Positions 50,242 to 60,379 of a stretch of DNA of 64,000 bases are shown here, piece by piece. Numbering within the stretch: the first letter of the stretch is position 1; every line of letters begins with the position of its first letter. Source of the stretch: Salinarimonas sp046292825 (GTDB taxonomy: Bacteria; Pseudomonadota; Alphaproteobacteria; Rhizobiales; Beijerinckiaceae); NCBI RefSeq assembly GCF_046292825.1, contig NZ_JBKBQG010000024.1, forward strand, positions 8,698-72,697, read 5' to 3'. A program made the position numbers and the translations under genes. A model generated the notes under the pieces. That model made no database searches and was not told the origin of the DNA. It saw nothing but the letters and a program-made list of their open reading frames with translations.

Positions 50242-51228
50242 TCACCCCTCGCGGCGGCGGCCGCGCAGGATTTCCGCGAGCCGCGCCCGCTCGAAGACGG
50301 CCACCACGACGAGGCCGATCGCGAGCGGGCCGAGGAGGTAGAACAGACGGAAGAGGACGAGCGCCGCGACGAGCTTCGCGTCGGGAATCTCGGGAAGCGC
50401 CGCGACGAAGACGAGCTCGAACACGCCGAGCCCGCCCGGCGCGTGCGAGACGAGCGCGGCCGAGAACGAGGCGAGGAAGACCGCGAGCACGATCAGATAG
50501 CCCGGATTGGTCTCCGGCGGCAGCAGCACGAAGACGATCGCGGCGGTCGCGAGATTGTCGAGGCAGGAGGCCGCGATCTGGCGCGCGGTGATGCCCGGCC
50601 GCGGATAATCGAGCCGGAAGCCGCCGAGCTGCAGGGGCCGCAGCCGCATCAGCGAGCCCGCGACGTAGAGCCCGACGAAGCCGAGCATGAGGATTCCGAT
50701 CGCCTGGCCCGACAGCGTGATCGCCTCGGGCAGGCCCCCGCCGACGCGCGCGAGCATGTCGGGGAAGAAGACCAGGAGGAGCCCGCCGAGCGTCACGGCG
50801 CCGAGCGTGAAGGTGAAGGAGCAGAACGCCACGAGCACCGCGATCTGCCGCGCGCCGAGGCCCACCGACGAATAGGCCCGGTAGCGCACCACCGCGCCCG
50901 AGAGCACCGAGGCGCCGATATTGTGCGAGAGCGCGTAGGTCGTGAACGAGGTCAGCGCCACGAAGGGCCAGGAGACGTGGTGCACGCGCAGATGCAGGAG
51001 CGCGATGCGGTCGTACCAGGCGAGCATCGCATAGGCGCCGAGCGTCGCGAGAAGCGCCAGCGCGTATTGCGAGGGCGCGATCGCGGCCATCTCGGCGAGC
51101 ACGTCCGCCGCCGAGAGCGCGCCGAGCTCCCGCGACAGGATCCACAGCGAGAAGGCCACCGCGAGGAGGCCGATCACCGGCCACGCGTAATCGAGAGCGC
51201 GTCGCACCGCCGCCGCGCGTCCGCTCAC
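50242..51228 (-). CDS. UPF0104 / lysylphosphatidylglycerol synthase transmembrane-region family protein
   Basis: A 328-residue inner-membrane protein with about eight predicted helices. The family pattern is visible in YALSHNIGASVLSGAVVRYRAY, GIGLGARQIAVLVAF-like segment VGLGARQIAVLVAFCSFTF, and SHAPGGLGVFELVFVAALP. These correspond to the flippase-like domain of MprF without its catalytic synthase domain. The substrate is unknown. The start is a GTG at 51228 overlapping the stop of the alpha/beta hydrolase gene (GTGA), so the two are coupled. Confidence 0.88.
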   Translation of the reverse strand: MSGRAAAVRRALDYAWPVIGLLAVAFSLWILSRELGALSAADVLAEMAAIAPSQYALALLATLGAYAMLAWYDRIALLHLRVHHVSWPFVALTSFTTYALSHNIGASVLSGAVVRYRAYSSVGLGARQIAVLVAFCSFTFTLGAVTLGGLLLVFFPDMLARVGGGLPEAITLSGQAIGILMLGFVGLYVAGSLMRLRPLQLGGFRLDYPRPGITARQIAASCLDNLATAAIVFVLLPPETNPGYLIVLAVFLASFSAALVSHAPGGLGVFELVFVAALPEIPDAKLVAALVLFRLFYLLGPLAIGLVVVAVFERARLAEILRGRRREG

Positions 51229-52142
51229 AGGCCGTGCCGATCGAGCCAATCGACGAGACGGCGCGCTCCCTCGTCGGCGGCGACGTCGAGCATGGGGAAG
51301 TGGCCGCAGGCTTCGAGCGTCTCGTGGCGCGCGGCGTGATAGAAGGCGGTGCGCAGCGTGCAGGCGCGCCAGACGAGCGGGTCCTCCGCCCCGCCGATCA
51401 CGAGGGTCGGCAGGCGGGTGAGGAAGGCGGAGAGCACCGGGCCCGGCATGTGCGCGTCGGCGAGCGCGCGCGGGCTCTCGGGCGCCATCATCGACGCGTA
51501 GCGCCGCACGCGGGCGAGCGGCAGGCGCTCGGAGAACAGGAGACGCTCGGACGAGGCCATCCCGCGCGAGAGCGTCGCGGCGCCGATCGGCCCGATGCCG
51601 CGTCCGCCGGGCGCGTTCGAGAGGCTGCCGAGGACGGCGTCGAGCCACACGAGCGGCTCGGTCATCGCCGTGCGGGCATTGACGAGGGCGAGCCCGTCGG
51701 GCGGGAGCGAGGCCATCAGCACGAGCCCCGCCATGCGCTCGCGCCCGATGAGCCGTTGCGCGATCAGCCCGCCGAGCGAATGGCCGACGACGACAGGCGT
51801 CTGCGGCAGGGTCGCGAGCACGCGGCGGACGTCGGCGAGGTAATCCGACAGGCGCGTTTCGCGCAGCCGCTCGCCGCCCTCCGAGCGGCCGTGGCCGCGC
51901 AGCGAGAGCGCGACGACGCTGCGTCCGCGCCGTGCGAGATACGGCGCGAGATGCTCGCTCCACATCCACGCCCCGCCGAAGGCGCCGTGGACGAGGAGGA
52001 GCGGCGCCCCGACGCGCGGGCCGTCGGGCAGCGTCTCGACCACTTCCAGCGCCGGCGAACCCTCGCCGCGCACGAGCCGCGTGGTCACGCGATAGCCGCC
52101 GGCCGGCGGGCTGGTGTCGTTCTGCGACGGGGTCGTCGACAT
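51225..52142 (-). CDS. alpha/beta-fold hydrolase
   Basis: A 305-residue soluble hydrolase. The oxyanion segment LLLVHGAFGGAWMW is near residue 50, the nucleophile elbow is GHSLGG near 122, and the acid and histidine regions are GGAEDPLVWR and EACGHFPMLD near the C terminus. Substrate specificity is unknown. ATG 52142 is used; an in-frame ATG at 52196 would add 18 residues, and neither has a clear ribosome site. It is coupled to the UPF0104 gene downstream, suggesting a lipid or envelope role (inference). Confidence 0.9.
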   Translation of the reverse strand: MSTTPSQNDTSPPAGGYRVTTRLVRGEGSPALEVVETLPDGPRVGAPLLLVHGAFGGAWMWSEHLAPYLARRGRSVVALSLRGHGRSEGGERLRETRLSDYLADVRRVLATLPQTPVVVGHSLGGLIAQRLIGRERMAGLVLMASLPPDGLALVNARTAMTEPLVWLDAVLGSLSNAPGGRGIGPIGAATLSRGMASSERLLFSERLPLARVRRYASMMAPESPRALADAHMPGPVLSAFLTRLPTLVIGGAEDPLVWRACTLRTAFYHAARHETLEACGHFPMLDVAADEGARRLVDWLDRHGL

Positions 52143-52229
52143 GGGCGGGCTCGCTCGCTCGATCGATCTCGGCTCGGGCGAGAGACATAAGCGCATGCGG
52201 GCGCCGTGTCACGGCGCGGAAATCCCCGA

Positions 52230-52874
52230 TCAGGGGGCGGGCAGGGGATCGAGGGTCGTGAACGCGCCCCAGCCCGCGGCCTTCGGGTTCGCGTCGTTCC
52301 CGTCGACCCCGATCGAGCACAAGGTGCGCGCGGGCCCCTGCCGCAAGACCCACGCGCCGCTGTCGAGGAAGCTCTGGTACTCTCGAAATCCGGTCGATTG
52401 CGACAGCCAGGCATAGGCGACGAGCTTCTCCGCGAGGAGCCGCCGCAGGACGAGGCCGTTGCCGTAGGCGCCGATCGCGTAGCGCGGCGTCGCGCCGCTC
52501 GCCGCGACGGCGGCGATCGCGCGGAAATGCGGGATGATGGCGTTCGTCACGTCGTCGTCCGAGCAATCGTAGTCGACGGCGAAATAGATCGCCGACCCCG
52601 CCGGCTGGCCGATCGTGCGTGCCGCGTAGGCGAACGCATAGGTGGCGTCCGCCTCGCCGATGGTGCTCGAGAAGGCGGAGGGCGCGTTGCCGGCGGCCTC
52701 GTGGACGACGCCGACGCTCATCCCCGCCGCGAGGATCGCCTGCGCCTCCTCGCGGACGAGCCGCTTCTCCGGCTGGCTCGTGGCGCGCGCGTAATAGCGG
52801 ATCACCCCCGTCGTCCCGGCCTCGCGCAGGCAGGCGAGTTGCGGCGTCGTGCGCCGATTCGTGTCGATGATCAT
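52230..52874 (-). CDS. DUF1906 (glycoside hydrolase-like) domain protein
   Basis: A 214-residue protein of the DUF1906 family, a GH25-like barrel. Typical segments are MIIDTNRRTTPQLACLREAG, VIRYYAR, SAIYFAVDYDCSDDD and YAIGAYGNGLVLRRL. The conserved acidic residues of DYDCSD could form the active site. No signal peptide is present. Members are often phage-related or cell-wall-directed, but the activity is not proven. It is divergent from the GNAT gene, with a palindromic element between. Confidence 0.85.
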   Translation of the reverse strand: MIIDTNRRTTPQLACLREAGTTGVIRYYARATSQPEKRLVREEAQAILAAGMSVGVVHEAAGNAPSAFSSTIGEADATYAFAYAARTIGQPAGSAIYFAVDYDCSDDDVTNAIIPHFRAIAAVAASGATPRYAIGAYGNGLVLRRLLAEKLVAYAWLSQSTGFREYQSFLDSGAWVLRQGPARTLCSIGVDGNDANPKAAGWGAFTTLDPLPAP

Positions 52875-53010
52875 CCTCGTCAGGCCCCCGGGTGGACGTC
52901 CGGTGATGCTACCATGGCGCGATCCGGGGGTGCAATTATGGGGTGGGGCGGGGGAGGGGAGTTCGATGGCTCGTGTTCCTTTCCCCGAGAGTCTGTGAAT
53001 CTCGTGGGGT

Positions 53011-53190
53011 TGTCATCCCGGGCCGCGAAGCGGACCCGGGACCCATAACCGCGACGACTGGTCCGAGCGCGCATGTCGCGCTCGCTGCGCACCCTCGCAG
53101 CGCCAAAGCTTTGGAAAAACGCAGCCTATAGGCTGCGACCCGAACGTCGCGGTTATGGGTCCCGGATCGCCTTCGGCGTCCGGGATGACA
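53011..53190. repeat. intergenic palindromic element A, copy 6
   Basis: A 180 bp full copy in the orientation of copy 1, with both inner palindromes. Outside the termini, GTGAATCT on the left and a CAAGGATTCAAAGTTCTGAGG block on the right are shared with copies 1 and 7. It lies in the 467 bp gap between the divergent DUF1906 and GNAT genes; the remainder of the gap shows no other element. Confidence 0.9.
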
Positions 53191-53341
53191 CCTCTCGCAA
53201 GGATTCAAAGTTCTGAGGAGAAGAAGAGGGGCGGTGCCTCGTGAAGGCGGCGTCATGCGAAGTACCCGGTGCCGACTCCTCGCCGACCGGCAGATGCTCT
53301 ATGCCGGTCGCGTCGAGCATGCGGTCCAGGGAGAGCGGGCG

Positions 53342-53977
53342 ATGGCGGGCGGGTCGATGGAGGGCGCGGGCGCGGCGGGGCTCGTCTGCGCGCTCGACGG
53401 GGTCACCGATCTGCCGCCGGGCAAGATCGCCGCGCTCGTGACCTATCTCGAGATGCGCGCGCCGCCGCCTCGTGCCGTGCCGGCGCCGCGGGACGATCTC
53501 GCGCTTCTCGAGACGACGCGCGATCTCGACGCCTACCGCGCCTTCTACGCGCGAATCGGGGCGCCTTGGCTCTGGAGCGGGCGGCTGCGGGTGTCCGATG
53601 CGGCGCTCGAGCGCGCGCTCGCCGATCCGCGCCTCGTCTCGCGCACGCTCCATCGCGGCGGCGCGCCGGTGGGGCTCGTCGAGGTCGCGTTCGACGGGGA
53701 GGAGGCGGAGCTCGTCTATTGCGGGCTCGTGCCCGAGGCGATCGGGGAGGGGCTTGGAGCCTGGCTGATGGCCCAGGCGATCGCGATCGCCTTCGCGCGG
53801 CCGATCGCGCGGCTGATGGTGCACACCTGCTCGTTCGACCACCCCGCCGCGATCCGCGCCTACATGCGGGCGGGTTTTGCGCCCTACAAGCGCGCGATCG
53901 AGATCGAGGACGACCCGCGCCTCCTCGGCCTCCTGCCGCGGGACGCCGCGGCGGATCGCTGGCCGGTCGTGGACTGA
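53342..53977 (+). CDS. GNAT-family N-acetyltransferase
   Basis: A 211-residue protein with a GNAT fold at about residues 60-200. The acetyl-CoA loop region reads VPEAIGEGLGAWLMAQAI, and the final strand HTCSFDHPAAIRAYMRAGF is typical. The substrate is unknown. The start at ATG 53342 is a choice; ATG 53357 and longer GTG/ATG forms upstream are also open. It is convergent with mobA (15 bp apart). Confidence 0.85.
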   Translation: MAGGSMEGAGAAGLVCALDGVTDLPPGKIAALVTYLEMRAPPPRAVPAPRDDLALLETTRDLDAYRAFYARIGAPWLWSGRLRVSDAALERALADPRLVSRTLHRGGAPVGLVEVAFDGEEAELVYCGLVPEAIGEGLGAWLMAQAIAIAFARPIARLMVHTCSFDHPAAIRAYMRAGFAPYKRAIEIEDDPRLLGLLPRDAAADRWPVVD

Positions 53978-53992
53978 GGCGGCGCGGGAGGC

Positions 53993-54625
53993 TCACGCCT
54001 CCCCGATCTCCATCAGGATCGCCTCCGCTCGCGCGATGTCCTCGGGCGTGTTGGCGTTGAAGAAGGGGTCGACGGGCGCGATAGCCCAGCCGGCATGGGC
54101 GATGCCGTGGCGTGCCGTCCAGCGGTCGATCTTGCGCATGTCCTCCACGACGAGCGCATGGCGCAGATCCTCGCGCAGATCGACCCGCCACAGCCCGTTC
54201 ACGGGATGCGTCTGCCCGTCGCTCTCCGCGCAGGCGAGGGGGACGTCGGCCGCGTTGCGCGCGGCGTGCAGGCGGGAGACGAAATCGTGCGGGATGAAGG
54301 GCGTGTCGGCGGCGACGCTCGCGACCCAGGCGATCTCCGGCCGGTTCGCCGCCGTCCAATCGAGCGCGGCGAGGATGCCCGCGAGCGGGCCGGCGAAGCC
54401 CGGCACGTCGTCGGGGACGACGGGGAGGCCGGTCTCGGCGAAGCGGGCGGGGTCGCCGTTCGCGTTGAGGATCAGCCCCTCGCATTGCGGCGCGAGGCGC
54501 TCGATGACGCGCGCGAGGATGGTCTTGCCGCCGATCGGGCGCAGCGGCTTGTCGCCCCCGCCCATGCGCCGCGCGAGGCCGCCCGCCAGAAGAACACCGA
54601 GCGTCGCCGGAAAGGTCTCACTCAT
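53993..54625 (-). CDS. mobA: molybdenum cofactor guanylyltransferase
   Basis: A 210-residue enzyme that links GMP to molybdopterin to make the bis-MGD cofactor. The nucleotide-binding motif LLAGGLARRMGGGDKPL is near residue 11, and the metal-site region is VAADTPFIPHDF near 98. The C-terminal INTPEDLA-like motif reads NANTPEDIARAEAIL. The ATG at 54625 overlaps the end of fdhD by 8 bp, so both are in one transcript serving molybdenum formate dehydrogenase maturation. Confidence 0.93.
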   Translation of the reverse strand: MSETFPATLGVLLAGGLARRMGGGDKPLRPIGGKTILARVIERLAPQCEGLILNANGDPARFAETGLPVVPDDVPGFAGPLAGILAALDWTAANRPEIAWVASVAADTPFIPHDFVSRLHAARNAADVPLACAESDGQTHPVNGLWRVDLREDLRHALVVEDMRKIDRWTARHGIAHAGWAIAPVDPFFNANTPEDIARAEAILMEIGEA

Positions 54626-55505
54626 CGCCGCCCTCCCGCGAGCCCTTGCGCCGGTTCTTGGCGCTCTCCTCCGCCACGTAGGCGAGGTCCTGGTCGTAGA
54701 CGATCCGCTCCGCGCCCGAGAGCGCGACGAAGCGTTTTCCGCGCGCACGGCCGATCAGAGTGAGGCCGAGCTTTCGCGCGAGCTCCACGCCCCAGGCGGT
54801 GAAGCCCGAGCGCGAGACGAGGATCGGGATGCCCATGCGGACCGTCTTGATCACCATCTCGGAGGTGAGGCGCCCCGTCGTGTAGAAGATCTTGTCCGCC
54901 CCGCTCTCGCCCTCGAGGAACATCCAGCCGGCGATCTTGTCGACCGCATTGTGGCGCCCGACGTCCTCCATGTAGACGAGCGGCCGGTCCGCGCGCGCGA
55001 GCACGCATCCGTGGATCGCGCCCGCCTCCAGATAGAGCGACGGCGTCGTGTTGACGGCATGCGTCAGGCGGTAGAGCCAGGAGGTGCGCAATTCTGCCTG
55101 CGGCAGGCGCACGTCGTCGAGCGCCTCCATGAGGTCGCCGAAGGTGGTGCCCTGCGCGCAGCCCGAGGTCTGGGTGCGTTTCTTGAGCTTGTCCTCGAAA
55201 TTCGTCTCGCGCTGCGTGCGCACGACAACGACCTTGAGATCCTCGTCGTAATCGATGCCCGTGATCACGTCTTCGGGACGCACCATGTTCTGGTTGAGGA
55301 GATAGCCGAGCGCGAGGTATTCGGGATAGTCCCCGATCGTCATCTGCGTGACGATCTCCTGCGCGTTGAGATAGATCGTCAAGGCGCGCTCGACCGTGAC
55401 GGAGGTCTCCACCGGCTCGCCACGCTCGTCGACGCCGGAGACCGTCTGCGTGAGGCGCGGGTCGGCGGGGTTCGGGGCGATGATGTAGGGGCTGTCTGCG
55501 CTCAT
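54618..55505 (-). CDS. fdhD: formate dehydrogenase accessory sulfurtransferase FdhD (variant)
   Basis: A 295-residue FdhD family protein that passes sulfur to the molybdenum cofactor of formate dehydrogenase. Family segments are VERALTIYLNAQEIVTQMTI, PEYLALGYLLNQ, VYMEDVGRHNAVDKIAG, FYTTGRLTSEMVIKTVRMG and SRSGFTAWGVELA. The loop that holds the CxxC pair in E. coli FdhD here reads QTSGCAQGTTF, with only one cysteine. It overlaps mobA. No formate dehydrogenase subunit gene is in the window. The ATG at 55505 begins MSADSP. Confidence 0.9.
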   Translation of the reverse strand: MSADSPYIIAPNPADPRLTQTVSGVDERGEPVETSVTVERALTIYLNAQEIVTQMTIGDYPEYLALGYLLNQNMVRPEDVITGIDYDEDLKVVVVRTQRETNFEDKLKKRTQTSGCAQGTTFGDLMEALDDVRLPQAELRTSWLYRLTHAVNTTPSLYLEAGAIHGCVLARADRPLVYMEDVGRHNAVDKIAGWMFLEGESGADKIFYTTGRLTSEMVIKTVRMGIPILVSRSGFTAWGVELARKLGLTLIGRARGKRFVALSGAERIVYDQDLAYVAEESAKNRRKGSREGGDE

Positions 55506-55552
55506 GCGGGGGAAACTAGCCGAGCGCGGACGGGCTGGGTAGGGGGTGGGAA

Positions 55553-55680
55553 AGATCCCTCCCCGTAGGGGAGGTTGGCCTCGAAGCGAAGCGAACGAGG
55601 TCGGGTGGGGCACGACGCGCAGAGCAAGATCTCATCGCCACGAGCCCCACCCGACCCCTTCCGCTCCGCTCCAGGGGGCA
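55553..55680. repeat. intergenic inverted repeat element C, copy 3
   Basis: About 128 bp related to copies 1 and 2, starting at CCCTCCCCGTAGGGGAGG. It carries an inner perfect 13-bp stem, GGTCGGGTGGGGC against GCCCCACCCGACC. The right arm is degraded (CTTCCGCTCCGCTCCAGGGGGC). It directly abuts the left flank of A copy 7, so the fdhD-mrp gap is almost entirely repeat. Confidence 0.75.
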
Positions 55681-55714
55681 CCCTCGGCTACGAGCTTGTG
55701 AATCTTCCGGAGGT

Positions 55715-55893
55715 TGTCATCCCGGGCCGCGAAGCGGACCCGGGACCCATAACCTCGACGGTCGTCCGAGCGCGCATGCCGCGCTCGTTTCCGCACCCTT
55801 GCGGCATTAATCGTCAGAGAAACGCAGCCTACAGGCTGCGACCGAAGCCTCGCGGGTATGGGTCCCGGATCGCCTTCGGCGTCCGGGATGACA
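55715..55893. repeat. intergenic palindromic element A, copy 7
   Basis: A 179 bp copy in the orientation of copy 1 with both inner palindromes. It lies between two minus-strand genes (mrp upstream, fdhD downstream), 50 bp after the mrp stop. Its left flank GAGCTTGTGAATCT is shared with copies 1 and 6. Confidence 0.9.
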
Positions 55894-55943
55894 CCGCAAC
55901 TAACGATTTTCAAATGTTACGGGAAGGGATTACCCCCCCCTCC

Positions 55944-57089
<1,146 letters not shown>

Positions 57090-57168
57090 CGGTATCTTAC
57101 CGGACCGAGGAGATGTAGGCCGCGCGACGGCTCCGGCGCAAGCGTTTCCGGAGCGCGCGGCGTGCGGA

Positions 57169-57381
57169 TCAGGCCTCCGCGAGCTGCGTCTCGCCGACCG
57201 CGCGCATATGCGGCTCGAGATCGCTCTTGATGTGGTATTTCGCCTCGCCGTCCCGCTCGCCGGGGACGATGCGGACGACCTCGTAGGTGATCGCCATCTG
57301 GTTGGGATGGATTCGGATCATCTCGCGCTCGTCGGCCAACAGCCGCACGCGCGCGCCGAGGCTGAACTTGGCATCATTCAT
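57169..57381 (-). CDS. small conserved hypothetical protein (70 residues)
   Basis: A 70-residue soluble protein resembling a small SH3-like beta-barrel (LGARVRLLADEREMIRI, ITYEVVRIVPGERDG, KYHIKSD). The ATG at 57381 has AAGGAG at 8 bp spacing, which favours it over the GTG one codon upstream. Similar proteins occur in related Alphaproteobacteria as far as I know, without function. It lies 79 bp upstream of mrp on the same strand. Confidence 0.72.
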   Translation of the reverse strand: MNDAKFSLGARVRLLADEREMIRIHPNQMAITYEVVRIVPGERDGEAKYHIKSDLEPHMRAVGETQLAEA

Positions 57382-57571
57382 CACGGGTTCTCCTTGAATT
57401 TCAGGGCGATAACGCCCCAGCTTCGAAAAAGTTCGAGCGCGTCTGCGGGATTTCTTCCTCTTTGCACGACGATCGCGCTCCCGGAGCTGCCGCTTGCGTC
57501 GGGTGGGCGCGGCGCGCTAAGCGGAATTTCCGAGCGGGATCCCTTCCGCGGCCACACGACACGTCGAGCGC

Positions 57572-58783
57572 ATGACCTCTCCCGCCCCCGTGCACCGCCG
57601 CGCCGTCTTCTACGTCCCGGGCTACGATCCCCGCCGCCCGCGCGTCTATCACGCGCTCTTCGCCGAGGAGCTTGCGGCGGCGGCGCGGCTGCGGGGCTAC
57701 GAGGCGCAAGCCGGGGCGCTCGACGAGACCGATCCGCTCGCCCCCGCCTTCGCTATGGATGCGCAGATCGACGGCGTGGAGACGCGGGCGCGCGTCGCGA
57801 TCCTGCGCTGGGACGACGTCGCCCGGCCCGCCTTCAAGGCGCCGCTTCTGCGCCGGCTGCCGAAGCTCCTCGCGATCGGGCTCGATCTCGCCCGGCGCGG
57901 CGTGTTGCGCCGGCTCGGGCGTCTCGATTGGCAATTCGCCGCCTTCGTCGCCTACCCCTACGTGATGACCGTGCTGATCGCGCTCGCGATCCTGGCGCTC
58001 GCGGTCTTCGCCGGCGCGGCGGCGGGGAGCGTGTCGCCGCTGCTGGCGCCCGCGGCCGCGCTCGCGACGCTCCTCGCGGGTGGGTTCGTCGCTTTGCGGA
58101 TCGAGCGGCCGCTTTATCTGCGCTACCTGCTCGAGGACTGGCTCCTCTCCTTCGCCCACGAGCGCGGCGAGACCGACGTCCTCGCCCAACGCGTCGAGGC
58201 GTTCGCGGCGCGGATCGTCGCCGCCGCGCGGGCGCAGGGCGAGGAGCGGGTGGACGAGATCCTCCTCGTCGGGCACTCCTCCGGCGCCTTCCTCGCGCCC
58301 GAGACGCTCGCGGCGGCCTTGCGGGCCGATCCCGATCTCCCCCGGCAGGGACCCGCGATCGCGCTCCTCACCATCGGCACGGTGGCGCCGCTGATGCTGG
58401 TCGATGCTCCGGGCTCGCGCTACGAGGTGGCGTTGCGGCGCCTCGCGCACGAGCCGGGCATCGTCTGGCACGAGCTGCAGAGCCGCCACGACGCGATGAA
58501 CGCCTGCCCCGTCGATCCCGCCGCTCTGGCCGGCCTGCCCGACGCGCGCTGGCCGCTCGTGATGCGGCTCTCGATGCCGCAGCTCGTCCGCCCCGGCCAG
58601 CTCGGCCTCTTCCGCGAGCGGCTGTTCTTCTTCCGCACGCATTTCCGCTTCCTCAAGGCGAACGAGCGGCCGGTCGATTACGACTTCTACGGCATGCTCG
58701 TCGGGCCGAAGCGGCTCGCCGAGCGGCACCGGGTCCGCCAGCCCGTCGGCGACCGACATCCTCCCGTCACGGGCGAGGGCTAG
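57572..58783 (+). CDS. membrane-embedded alpha/beta hydrolase-like protein
   Basis: A 403-residue protein. The start reads RRAVFYVPGYDPRRPRVYH, an oxyanion-type loop. Two transmembrane helices occur at about 130-152 and 158-178. The nucleophile elbow GHSSGA near residue 236 and the later HELQSRHDAMNACP region suggest a serine hydrolase. The C-terminal VDYDFYGMLVGPK is also conserved in related uncharacterised proteins. No signal peptide is present. It lies 36 bp ahead of the pyruvate kinase-like gene and may be cotranscribed. Function unknown. Confidence 0.75.
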   Translation: MTSPAPVHRRAVFYVPGYDPRRPRVYHALFAEELAAAARLRGYEAQAGALDETDPLAPAFAMDAQIDGVETRARVAILRWDDVARPAFKAPLLRRLPKLLAIGLDLARRGVLRRLGRLDWQFAAFVAYPYVMTVLIALAILALAVFAGAAAGSVSPLLAPAAALATLLAGGFVALRIERPLYLRYLLEDWLLSFAHERGETDVLAQRVEAFAARIVAAARAQGEERVDEILLVGHSSGAFLAPETLAAALRADPDLPRQGPAIALLTIGTVAPLMLVDAPGSRYEVALRRLAHEPGIVWHELQSRHDAMNACPVDPAALAGLPDARWPLVMRLSMPQLVRPGQLGLFRERLFFFRTHFRFLKANERPVDYDFYGMLVGPKRLAERHRVRQPVGDRHPPVTGEG

Positions 58784-58819
58784 AGCCGGGCGGATTCGAG
58801 GCGCGGCAGCGAGGGGACG

Positions 58820-60289
58820 ATGGGGGAGGATGCGGGTGCGGCACGGTTGCTCGCCGCCTTGGAGGCGCTGCGGGCGGACGTGGCGGGGGAGGGGAGGGCG
58901 CGCTATCGCGCCTTTCGCCCGCTGATCGAACGGCCCGATTTCGCCGCCTGCGCGCTCAACCTCGCCCATTATCTCGCTCTGCGCCGACGCGACCATCGCA
59001 GCCTCCAGCGCGAGCTGATGCTCAGAGGGCTCTCCTCGCTCGGTCGGCTCGAGGGGCGGGTGCTGGCGACGCTCGATGCGGTCGCCGTGGCGCTCGCGGG
59101 CCTGTCCGGATGCGAGACCGCCGCGCGGGCGCCGAGCCGGCGGGCCTTCTTCCGCGGCGAGGCGCGGCTGCGCACGGCGACGGACGCGCTGTTCGGCCCC
59201 GCCCGTCCCGACCGCCAGGGCCGCATCCTCGTCACGCTGCCGAGCGACGCCGCCGACGATCCCGCCCTCGTGCGCGCGCTCGCGGCGGCGGGAATCGACG
59301 CGGCGCGGATCAATTGCGCCCACGACGATCCCCGCGCCTGGGCCGCGATGGTCGAGCACGTCCGCGCGGCACAGGCGCGGACCGGCCGGCCGATCCGCAT
59401 CCTCATGGACATCGCCGGGCCGAAGATCCGCACGGGCGCCGTGCTCGCCCCCGAGGAGCGCGCGAAGCTGCGCGTCGGCGACCGCCTCCTCCTCGCCCCC
59501 CGTCTCGTCCCGGAGGCGGCGGGCGCGCTGCCCTTCCAGGCGACCTGCACCCTGCCCGCCGTGCTCGACCGGTTGGGCGAGGGCGCGCGCGTCTCGGTCG
59601 ACGACGGACGGATCGCCGGGCGCGTCGCCGCGCGGGCGCACGGGGGCGTCGTCGTCGAGATCGCGGCGACGAAGCTCGGCGGCGCCAAGCTCAAGCCGGA
59701 GAAGGGCCTCAACTTCCCCGAGACGGCGCTCGACCTCGACCCGCTCACCGACAGGGACCGCGCCGATCTCGACTTCGTCGCCGCCCATGCCGATCTCGTC
59801 GGCTATTCCTTCGTGCAGACGGCAGCCGACGTGGCGCGGCTCCAGGCCGAGCTCGCCGCGCGCACGGATCGCACGATCGGCCTCGTCGCCAAGATCGAGA
59901 CGCCCGTCGCCGTGCGCAACCTGCCCGAGATCATCGTCGCGGCGGCGGGACGCCAGCCCTTCGGCGTGATGATCGCCCGCGGCGATCTCGCCGTCGAGAT
60001 CGGCTTCGATCGGCTCGCGGAGATGCAGGAGGAGCTCCTGTGGATCGCGGAGGCCGCGAGCGTGCCGGTGATCTGGGCGACGCAGGTGCTCGAGACGCTC
60101 GTCAAGTCGGGGCTGCCCTCGCGCGGCGAAATGACCGATGCCGCGATGGCCGCGCGGGCCGAATGCGTGATGCTCAACAAGGGCCCGAACGTGCTCGCCG
60201 CGATCGGCGCGCTCGACGGTCTCTTCCGCCGCATGGCCGAGCACCAGTCGAAGAAGACCCCGACCCTGCGCGCGCTGCGAAGCTGGTGA
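58820..60289 (+). CDS. atypical pyruvate kinase-family protein
   Basis: A 489-residue protein. Residues about 1-130 are a helical extension not found in standard enzymes. A pyruvate kinase barrel follows: ILVTLPSDAADDP, AARINCAHDDP (usually RLNFSHG), MDIAGPKIRTG, a B-domain insert, VAKIETPVAVRNL, IARGDLAVEIG and WATQVLETLVKSGLPSR. It stops after the barrel and has no C-terminal allosteric domain. The catalytic lysine and metal-site acids appear kept. It may be a pyruvate kinase paralogue with different control or substrate. The ATG at 58820 follows GAGGGG. Confidence 0.82.
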   Translation: MGEDAGAARLLAALEALRADVAGEGRARYRAFRPLIERPDFAACALNLAHYLALRRRDHRSLQRELMLRGLSSLGRLEGRVLATLDAVAVALAGLSGCETAARAPSRRAFFRGEARLRTATDALFGPARPDRQGRILVTLPSDAADDPALVRALAAAGIDAARINCAHDDPRAWAAMVEHVRAAQARTGRPIRILMDIAGPKIRTGAVLAPEERAKLRVGDRLLLAPRLVPEAAGALPFQATCTLPAVLDRLGEGARVSVDDGRIAGRVAARAHGGVVVEIAATKLGGAKLKPEKGLNFPETALDLDPLTDRDRADLDFVAAHADLVGYSFVQTAADVARLQAELAARTDRTIGLVAKIETPVAVRNLPEIIVAAAGRQPFGVMIARGDLAVEIGFDRLAEMQEELLWIAEAASVPVIWATQVLETLVKSGLPSRGEMTDAAMAARAECVMLNKGPNVLAAIGALDGLFRRMAEHQSKKTPTLRALRSW

Positions 60290-60379
60290 CGGGCGGAAAA
60301 TCCCGCTCCAGCAGGGAACCCACGGCGCCTCTCGCGCATCGCCAGTGAGCCTGGCGAACGACACGGGAGGAACAGGACC

